A stretch of 64,000 bases of DNA. Source: DATBQN01 sp963755825. Its GTDB lineage: Bacteria; Acidobacteriota; Thermoanaerobaculia; Multivoradales; UBA5704. Within the stretch, counting starts at the first letter, position 1; the number at the start of each line of letters is the position of its first letter. The notes beneath the pieces are model-generated. The model saw only the letters and a list, made by a program, of their open reading frames with translations, did not search any database and was not told the origin of the DNA. Location of the stretch: assembly GCA_963755825.1 (NCBI GenBank), contig CAVWLA010000003.1:2356001-2420000 (forward strand), written 5' to 3'. Positions 58,710 to 64,000 of the stretch are shown piece by piece. The translations under genes and the position numbers were made by a program.

Positions 58710-59567
58710 ATGCTCACCGTCCGCGCGGAGGCCGATCTCCGCCGCGAGGTCTTTCTGCGGAAGGCCGGCGGCGAGCGCGTGGGGTTCGTGCCCACCATGG
58801 GTGCGCTCCACGCGGGACACCTGTCGCTCGTCCGCCTGGCGCGAGAGCGCGCCGGGTGGGTGGCCGCCTCGGTCTTCGTCAACCCCACCCAGTTCGGTCC
58901 GGGCGAGGACTTCGCACGCTACCCGCGGAGTCCCGAGCGCGACGGCGAGATGCTCGCGGCCGCCGGCTGCGATCTCCTCTTCCTCCCCGAGATCGACACC
59001 GTCTACCCCCCCGGCCGGGCCACCTGGATCGACCCGCAGGGCCCGGCCGAGGGGCTCGAGGGGGCCTTCCGGCCGGGCCATTTCCGCGGCGTTGCGACGG
59101 TCGTCTGCGCGCTCTTGAACCTCGTCCAGGCCGACGTCGCGGTCTTCGGCGAGAAGGACGCCCAACAGCTCGCGGTGGTCCGCCGGATGGTCGTCGACCT
59201 CCACCTGCCGGTCGAGATCGCCGCGGCGCCCACCGTGCGCGAGGCGGACGGCTTGGCGCTCTCCTCGCGCAACGCCTATCTCTCGCCTGCCGAGCGGCAG
59301 GCGGCGCCGGTCCTCCGCCGCGCCCTGGAGGCGGCCGGGCGGGCGGTCGCCGCCGGCGAGCGGCGGGGGGACGAGGTGCGGCGCATCCTCCGCGAGGTGC
59401 TGTCGTCCGAGCCGCTGGCGCGGACGGACTACGCCGAGGTGGTCGACGCCGCGACCTTCCAGCCGGTCGAGACGCTCGCCGGCGCGGTGGTGCTGCCGCT
59501 CGCCGTGCGGCTCGGCGGCACCCGTCTCATCGACAACATCAACCTACAGATCGCGGCCGCGGGATGA
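58710..59567 (+). CDS. panC: Pantothenate synthetase
   Basis: 285 aa. ATP-binding FVPTMGALHAGHLSLVRLAR with the HxGH motif, SVFVNPTQFGPGEDFARYPR, VFGEKDAQQLAVVRRMVVDL (KDxQQ) and LALSSRNAYLSPAER. Joins pantoate and beta-alanine. ATG 58710, 10 nt after panB; the frame is open far upstream inside panB but this ATG fits the family start. Confidence 0.96.
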   Translation: MLTVRAEADLRREVFLRKAGGERVGFVPTMGALHAGHLSLVRLARERAGWVAASVFVNPTQFGPGEDFARYPRSPERDGEMLAAAGCDLLFLPEIDTVYPPGRATWIDPQGPAEGLEGAFRPGHFRGVATVVCALLNLVQADVAVFGEKDAQQLAVVRRMVVDLHLPVEIAAAPTVREADGLALSSRNAYLSPAERQAAPVLRRALEAAGRAVAAGERRGDEVRRILREVLSSEPLARTDYAEVVDAATFQPVETLAGAVVLPLAVRLGGTRLIDNINLQIAAAG

Positions 59568-59597
59568 CGGCGGCCGCCTAGAGAGGTTCTGGACGAT

Positions 59598-59984
59598 ATG
59601 GAGCGCACCCTTCTCAAGTCGAAGATCCACCGCGCGACGGTGACCGACGGCAACCTCAACTACCAGGGGTCGGTGACAGTCGATCCGCTGCTCATGGAGG
59701 CGGCCGACCTGCTGCACTACGAGCGGGTGGAGATCTACAACGTCACCAACGGCGAGCGCTTCGCCACCTACGCCATCCCCGGGCGGCGCGGAGCGGGCGA
59801 GATCATCCTCAACGGCGCCGCGGCCCACAAGGCGCGCAAGGGCGACATCGTCATCCTGGCGACCTACGCTACCTACGACGAGGCGGCCGCGCACGGCCAT
59901 CGGCCGTCGCTGGTCTTCGTCGACGACGCCAACCGCATCCTCGCCGAGGCGCCGGTGCCGGTCCTGGCGGGAGCCGTCGGCTGA
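59598..59984 (+). CDS. panD: Aspartate 1-decarboxylase
   Basis: 128 aa. MERTLLKSKIHRATVTDGNL start; self-cleavage site at G24-S25 (NYQGSVTVD) generates the pyruvoyl cofactor; EIYNVTNGERFATYAIPGRR and RKGDIVILATYATY follow. Makes beta-alanine for PanC. 30 nt after panC, ending the panBCD operon. Confidence 0.96.
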   Translation: MERTLLKSKIHRATVTDGNLNYQGSVTVDPLLMEAADLLHYERVEIYNVTNGERFATYAIPGRRGAGEIILNGAAAHKARKGDIVILATYATYDEAAAHGHRPSLVFVDDANRILAEAPVPVLAGAVG

Positions 59985-60014
59985 GCCTTCGAGCCGCTGC
60001 CGCCGCCGACCGCC

Positions 60015-60030
60015 GGCCGGCGAGCCGGCC
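60015..60030 (+). terminator. Hairpin after panD
   Basis: GGCCGGC-GA-GCCGGCC is a perfect 7-bp stem 30 nt after the panD stop, followed by CGGCACCGGGTTTGCTT. Weak U-tract, so a possible terminator only. Confidence 0.35.
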
Positions 60031-60061
60031 CGGCACCGGGTTTGCTTGGCGACGGAGAGGT

Positions 60062-60547
60062 ATGCGCGAACCACGGGCCGTCGGCCTCTCCGCCCTCGCC
60101 GCTCTCGTCCTCCTCGCCTGCGCCGGCTCGGCGCGGACGTCGACCGAGCCCGGCGGCCCGGCGGCGGCGCAGCCGGTGGCGTTCACCACCCTGGCGCAGG
60201 CCTCGGTGCCGGGCGGCAGCGGCGGCGCGGCGGAGGACGTGGTGCGCGACGCGGCCGGCTACCAGGCGCTGTGGGGCCGGCTCGGCACCTCGCAGACCGC
60301 CCCGGCGGTCGACTTCACGAAGAAGATGGTCATCTCGGTCGCCCTCGCCACCCAGAGCTGCACCGCCAAGGTCACCATCCAGACCATCACCCGCGACGCC
60401 AACGGCCTCGCCGTCAACGTCCTCGAGCAGTATCCCGGTCCCCAATGCCGCTGCATGGTCGCCTCGCGGCCCTTCCACGTCGTCGCCCTCGATCGCCAGA
60501 GCGGCGACGTCGCCTTCCACTCCACCCGCGGCCCCGATACCTGCTGA
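60062..60547 (+). CDS. Lipoprotein with PrcB-like C-terminal domain
   Basis: 161 aa. Signal peptide with lipobox ALVLLACAGS (Cys about residue 20), so a lipid-anchored periplasmic or outer-membrane protein. Residues about 60-155 (VVRDAAGYQALWGRLG, VDFTKKMVISVALA, NVLEQYPGPQCRCMV, FHVVALDR) resemble the PrcB_C domain. Four or five Cys in the mature part suggest disulfides. Stand-alone gene. Role unknown. Confidence 0.78.
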   Translation: MREPRAVGLSALAALVLLACAGSARTSTEPGGPAAAQPVAFTTLAQASVPGGSGGAAEDVVRDAAGYQALWGRLGTSQTAPAVDFTKKMVISVALATQSCTAKVTIQTITRDANGLAVNVLEQYPGPQCRCMVASRPFHVVALDRQSGDVAFHSTRGPDTC

Positions 60548-60632
60548 GCGGCCGGCGGCTGGCGCCGCGGGCGCCTCTGCGCCGGCCCCAAACACCGGGC
60601 ATAGAATGACCTCTGCAGGAGGACCCATCCCC

Positions 60633-61460
60633 GTGACCCACGGCTCGACCGACATCGCTCCGCTCACCATCGCCGGCCGCGTCTTCCGCTCGCGGCTCAT
60701 CCTCGGCACCGGCAAGTACGCCGACCTCGACACCATGGCGTCGGCGCTCGCCGCCTCGGGCACCGAGATGGTCACCGTCGCTCTCCGCCGCGCCAACTTG
60801 GACGCCCAGGGGCGGAGCTCGCTGGTCGACGCCATCGACCGCGAGAGGTACCTCCTCCTCCCCAACACCGCCGGCTGCTACACCGCCGACGAGGCGGTGC
60901 GCACGGCGCGCCTGGCGCGCGAGGTGGGGGGCTGGAACTGGATCAAGCTCGAGGTGATCGGCGACCGCCGCACCCTCTTCCCCGACAACGTCGAGCTGCT
61001 GGCGGCGACCGAGAAGCTGGTCGGCGAGGGCTTCGTCGTCCTCCCCTACACCAACGACGACCCGGTGGTCTGCCGCAAGCTGCAGGAGCTGGGGGCGGCC
61101 GTCGTCATGCCGGCCGGCGCGCCGATCGGCTCCGGGATGGGCATCCGCAACCCGGCGAATCTGCGCATCATCCTCGAGCAGGCGACGGTGCCGGTCGTCG
61201 TCGACGCCGGCGTCGGCACGGCGAGCGACGCCGCGCTCGCCATGGAGCTCGGCGCCGACGCCGTGCTGATGAACACCGCCGTCGCCGAGGCGGGCGACCC
61301 GGTCCGCATGGCCCGCGCCATGCGTCTCGCCGTCGAGGCCGGCTGGCTGGCGGCGCACGCCGGCCGTATCCCCCGCAAGCTCTACGCCGCCGCCTCCTCG
61401 CCGCTCGACGGCATGATCGAGCCGCTGGCGACGATCGCGCCGGCGCCCGTCACCGCCTGA
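60633..61460 (+). CDS. thiG: Thiazole synthase ThiG
   Basis: 275 aa. SRLILGTGKYADLDTMASAL, NTAGCYTADEAVRTARLARE, NWIKLEVIGDRRTLFPDN (Schiff-base Lys about residue 105), PAGAPIGSGMGIRNP and VVVDAGVGTASDAALAMELG. Builds the thiazole of thiamine from DXP, ThiS-thiocarboxylate and dehydroglycine. AGGAGGA 9 nt upstream favours the GTG at 60633 over an ATG at 60606. No thiS lies adjacent in this window. Confidence 0.95.
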   Translation: MTHGSTDIAPLTIAGRVFRSRLILGTGKYADLDTMASALAASGTEMVTVALRRANLDAQGRSSLVDAIDRERYLLLPNTAGCYTADEAVRTARLAREVGGWNWIKLEVIGDRRTLFPDNVELLAATEKLVGEGFVVLPYTNDDPVVCRKLQELGAAVVMPAGAPIGSGMGIRNPANLRIILEQATVPVVVDAGVGTASDAALAMELGADAVLMNTAVAEAGDPVRMARAMRLAVEAGWLAAHAGRIPRKLYAAASSPLDGMIEPLATIAPAPVTA

Positions 61461-61488
61461 GCGCCGGCGCTCCGAGCTGCCTGGCTCT

Positions 61489-62172
61489 CTAGGCCGCGTT
61501 CGGCTCCGCGAGGACGCCGCGGTAGAGCAGCCCGGCGACGATGGCGCCGACCGCCTGACCGCCGAAGTAGACCCAGATGTCGGCGAAGTTGCCGGCGGCG
61601 ACCGCCGGTCCCAGGGTGCGCGCCGGGTTGGCGGAGCCGCCGGTCAGCGGGCCGGCCATGAGGATGCAGAAGGTGAGGGTGAGACCGATGGCGAGGCCGC
61701 CCGGGATCGTCGCCTTGCCGCTGACGCCGGCGTTCAAGACGGCGTTGGCGAGGAAGAAGGTGATCAGCGCCTCGACCACGAAGCCGGTCGCCGCGGTGAT
61801 GGTGATCGTGGTGTCGCCGACCTGGAAGCCGCTCGCCAGGTTGGTGGCGCCGAGGCCGGTCGCGGTGCCGCCCAGCACCCAGCGCAGGGCGAGCGCGCCG
61901 GAGATGCCGCCGAGGAGCTGGATCAGCATGTAGGAGACGGCGCGCACCGTCTGCATCTCGCCGGCGGACCACACCGAGAGCGTCACCGCCGGGTTGATGT
62001 GGGTGCCCGAGATGTGGCCGTAGGCGTAGGCGAAGCCGACGATCACCAGGCCGTGGGCGAGCGCGACGCCCACCAGGTGGCAGCGGAGCGCCCCGGCTCC
62101 GGCGCCGATGAAGATCAACGCGAAGGTGCCGATGAACTCGGCGAGCAGCGCGGTCGACAGTTTGCTGGTCAT
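61489..62172 (-). CDS. Aquaporin/MIP channel
   Basis: 227 aa. Six helices and two half-helices with the paired NPA boxes: GTHINPAVTLSVW (N60-P-A) and GGSANPARTLGPAV (about 180). GGAG lies upstream of ATG 62172. Conducts water or small solutes across the inner membrane; the short length suits an aquaporin rather than a glycerol facilitator, but selectivity residues were not modelled. Confidence 0.93.
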   Translation of the reverse strand: MTSKLSTALLAEFIGTFALIFIGAGAGALRCHLVGVALAHGLVIVGFAYAYGHISGTHINPAVTLSVWSAGEMQTVRAVSYMLIQLLGGISGALALRWVLGGTATGLGATNLASGFQVGDTTITITAATGFVVEALITFFLANAVLNAGVSGKATIPGGLAIGLTLTFCILMAGPLTGGSANPARTLGPAVAAGNFADIWVYFGGQAVGAIVAGLLYRGVLAEPNAA

Positions 62173-62430
62173 GGAGCTCCTCCAGGAATGAGTTGAACGG
62201 AAGCCAGGCGATCGAGAGACGGCGGCCCTCAGGGGCCGTCGATGCGTTCCTAAATTTCTGCCGCGATTGTATCCGCGCCGCCGAGCGGCGGCGAGCCAGT
62301 CCCGAGCCGTCGTCAGAGGCGGGCCTGGCCTTGGAGAGAGATGAGGGAAGGCGGAGCGAGGGAGAGCGCGGTGCCGCGGCTCCCGGAGGAGGCGCGCCGC
62401 GCGTCTCCTCCGGGTCGCCTCGCTGGGCTC

Positions 62431-62757
62431 TTACTGGAGCCGTTGGGTGGAGCCGGCCGCCGCCTCGAGCCAGCCGCCCGGGCAGGTCGCCCGCTCGGGG
62501 ACGGAGAGGCAGTAGCAGACCTTGGAGTCGCCGGAGTCGATCGAGCCGCTCTGGCCGGCGTCGATGGTCACCTTCTTCTCGCTCGCCGAGTTGATGCACG
62601 AGCTGCCGCCGTAGCGGGTGTAGAGATCGACCGCGTGGTTGCTGCCGTTCATGAAGGTCACTCCGGTTCCGGCGGCCGTGGCGAGGGCGCCGGTCGAGAG
62701 CGCCGCGGCGAGCGCCAGAGCGCCGGCCAGCCCACGCCTCCTGACATCGAACTTCAT
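62431..62757 (-). CDS. Small secreted cysteine-containing protein
   Basis: 108 aa. Signal peptide MKFDVRRRGLAGALALAAAL with cleavage probably after LATA. The mature part is about 80 residues with GTGVTFMNGSNHAVDLYTRY, GGSSCINSASEKKVTIDAGQ and KVCYCLSVPERATCPGGW: four Cys, likely two disulfides. AAGGAGG precedes the ATG. I do not recognise the family; the layout recalls small periplasmic beta proteins. Confidence 0.72.
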   Translation of the reverse strand: MKFDVRRRGLAGALALAAALSTGALATAAGTGVTFMNGSNHAVDLYTRYGGSSCINSASEKKVTIDAGQSGSIDSGDSKVCYCLSVPERATCPGGWLEAAAGSTQRLQ

Positions 62758-62920
62758 CGCTTCATCCTCCTTACCTGGTCAGCCGATCGAGTGGGATGAG
62801 GCTGCACGACCCGGGGCGCCGCCAGGGGACCAGGTGGAGCTGGCCAGCGTCGGGCGCAACCTACCCCCACCTACGCAGGGCGCGTACCAAAGTTGCGAGC
62901 GGCGGGTACAATGCCGGCCC

Positions 62921-63967
62921 ATGTCATGGATTCGACGCAAGTTCCGCCTGACCGCCTGCGCCACCACCGGTGGCTGAGCGGCCAAGATCGGTCCGGGGGA
63001 CCTTGCTCAGCTGATCGCCCCGCTCTCCCGCCTGGCCGGCGGGGACGAGCGGATTCTGGTCGGCCCGGAAACGGCCGACGATGCCGGGGTCTACCTTCTC
63101 GGCGGCCACGCATTGGTGGCGACCGCCGATTTCATCACCCCGGTCTGCGACGATGCGCGGCGCTTCGGCCGCGTCGCCGCGGCGAACTCCATCTCCGACG
63201 TCTACGCGATGGGCGGCCGGCCGCTCTTCGCGCTCAACCTCTGCTGCTTCCCGGAGGATCTGCCGCAGGGGGTGCTCGCCGACATCCTGGGCGGCGCCGC
63301 CGAGGCGCTGGGCGAGGCCGGCGCGGTGCTCCTCGGCGGCCATTCGGTGCGCGACGCCGAGCTCAAGTTCGGCCTCGCGGTGATCGGCGAGGCCGACCGC
63401 GACCGCCTGCTCACCAATGCCGGCGCAAAGGCCGGCGAGCGGCTGCTGCTCACCAAGCCGCTCGGCACCGGCGTGCTGATCAACGCCTTCAAGTTCGACA
63501 AGCTCGACGCCGCCGGGCTCGAGCCGGCGCTCCGCGAGATGGAGAAGCTGAACGCCGCGGCCGCGGCGCTGGCGCTCGCCCACGGCGCCACGGCGGCGAC
63601 CGACGTCACCGGCTTCGGCCTCGCCGGGCATGCCCTCGGCATGGCGCGGGCGTCGGGCGCCGCGCTCAGCATCCGCTACGCCAGCCTGCCGGTGCACGAG
63701 AGCTTCGACCGCCTGGCGAAGAGCGGCGTCACCACCGGCTGCACTGCCGCCAACGAGGAGAACGTGCGGTCGCTGCTGCGCGTCACGCCGCCGCTCGACC
63801 GCGCCGAGCGCGAGCTGCTCTTCGACCCGCAGACCTCGGGCGGCCTGCTGATCGCGGTGCCGGCGGCCGCCGCCGCGGCGCTGCTCGCCGCGCTCGTCGA
63901 CTCCGGCCATCGCGCCGCCGACATCGGCGAGGTGCTCGCCGGGCCGCCGCGCCTCGACATCGTCTGA
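62921..63967 (+). CDS. selD: Selenophosphate synthetase SelD with in-frame TGA (selenocysteine)
   Basis: 348 aa if TGA 62975-62977 is read as selenocysteine. N-terminus FRLTACATTGG, then U19, then AAKIGPGDLAQL: Sec occupies the catalytic Cys17 (E. coli) position and K22 matches Lys20. Without readthrough the gene would end after 18 codons, yet the next 329 codons in the same frame are full SelD: TADDAGVYLLGGHALVATAD, FGRVAAANSISDVYAMGGRP, LLGGHSVRDAELKFGLAVIG, TDVTGFGLAGHALGMARASG and FDPQTSGGLLIAV. Makes selenophosphate from selenide and ATP. Implies Sec decoding in this organism; selA/B/C lie outside the window. Confidence 0.93.
62975..63009 (+). promoter_or_regulatory. SECIS-like hairpin after selD UGA
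   Basis: The recoded TGA begins a hairpin: TGAGC (62975-62979) pairs with GCTCA (63005-63009), and inside GGTCC (62990-62994) pairs with GGACC (62998-63002) around a GGG loop, 17 nt after the TGA. Bacterial SECIS hairpins lie immediately 3' of the UGA at this spacing. The coding sequence continues through it. Confidence 0.6.
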
Positions 63968-64000
63968 CCACGCCGCCGGCGACCCGCCGCGCGCTCCAGG

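Overview
The window is GC-rich bacterial DNA, probably chromosomal, with dense coding, many GTG starts and many ATGA/GTGA stop-start overlaps. The gene mix suggests an Acidobacteriota-type organism, perhaps Thermoanaerobaculia-like. The clues are a group 1h [NiFe]-hydrogenase, a Ser/Thr kinase-TPR protein near an ECF sigma factor of the acidobacterial/planctomycete type, a futalosine-pathway menaquinone gene (mqnE), an IPTL-CTERM surface protein and a selenocysteine-containing SelD. This taxonomic call is an inference from family content only.

Layout. 0-2.3 kb: PSP1-family gene, Hfq-like gene, pdxA. 2.4-16.3 kb: exopolysaccharide/O-antigen region with a divergent phosphoglycosyltransferase and methyltransferase, then an eight-gene minus-strand operon (two large membrane proteins, three GT2 enzymes, one GT4, a TylF-like methyltransferase, a PhyH-like dioxygenase). 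16.5-18.8 kb: orphan membrane protein, serS, tRNA-Ser(UGA). 18.9-26.9 kb: segment bounded by the tRNA-Ser gene and a 64-nt copy of its 3' part. It holds a MntA-HepT toxin-antitoxin pair, a YciI protein beside a deleted ECF sigma gene, an intact ECF sigma, an IPTL-CTERM beta-helix protein and a Ser/Thr kinase, but no integrase. 27-29.9 kb: DUF433/DUF5615 pair, small hypotheticals and an AT-rich hairpin-repeat intergenic region.

29.9-46 kb: a complete group 1h (high-affinity, atmospheric-H2 type) hydrogenase locus. hypBA diverges from hhyS-hhyL, an Nfu/Rieske-like protein, DUF5947, DUF6084, a 519-aa unknown, two paralogous single-TM microproteins (35-36 aa), an M52 protease, hypC, hypD, hypE, a double-SIS protein, a UXX-star-type glutaredoxin and hypF. 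Nickel insertion (HypAB), cyanide ligand synthesis (HypEF), Fe(CN)2CO assembly (HypCD) and proteolysis are all present, so the locus could be self-sufficient.

46-54.6 kb: tspO, class 3 lipase, a frameshifted membrane protein, a 1226-aa protease-VWA-beta-barrel fusion and a GT-C transferase. 54.7-57.5 kb: menaquinone genes (ubiA family, mqnE) and a deoxynucleoside kinase. 57.5-60 kb: structured leader with an intrinsic terminator, then panBCD. 60-64 kb: PrcB-like lipoprotein, thiG, aquaporin, a small secreted protein and selD, which carries an in-frame TGA (selenocysteine) at its catalytic position followed by a SECIS-like hairpin.

Two genes, pdxA and hypF, have no ATG/GTG/TTG at a position that would keep their conserved N-termini; CTG initiation is the simplest reading, and sequence error or frameshifting are alternatives.
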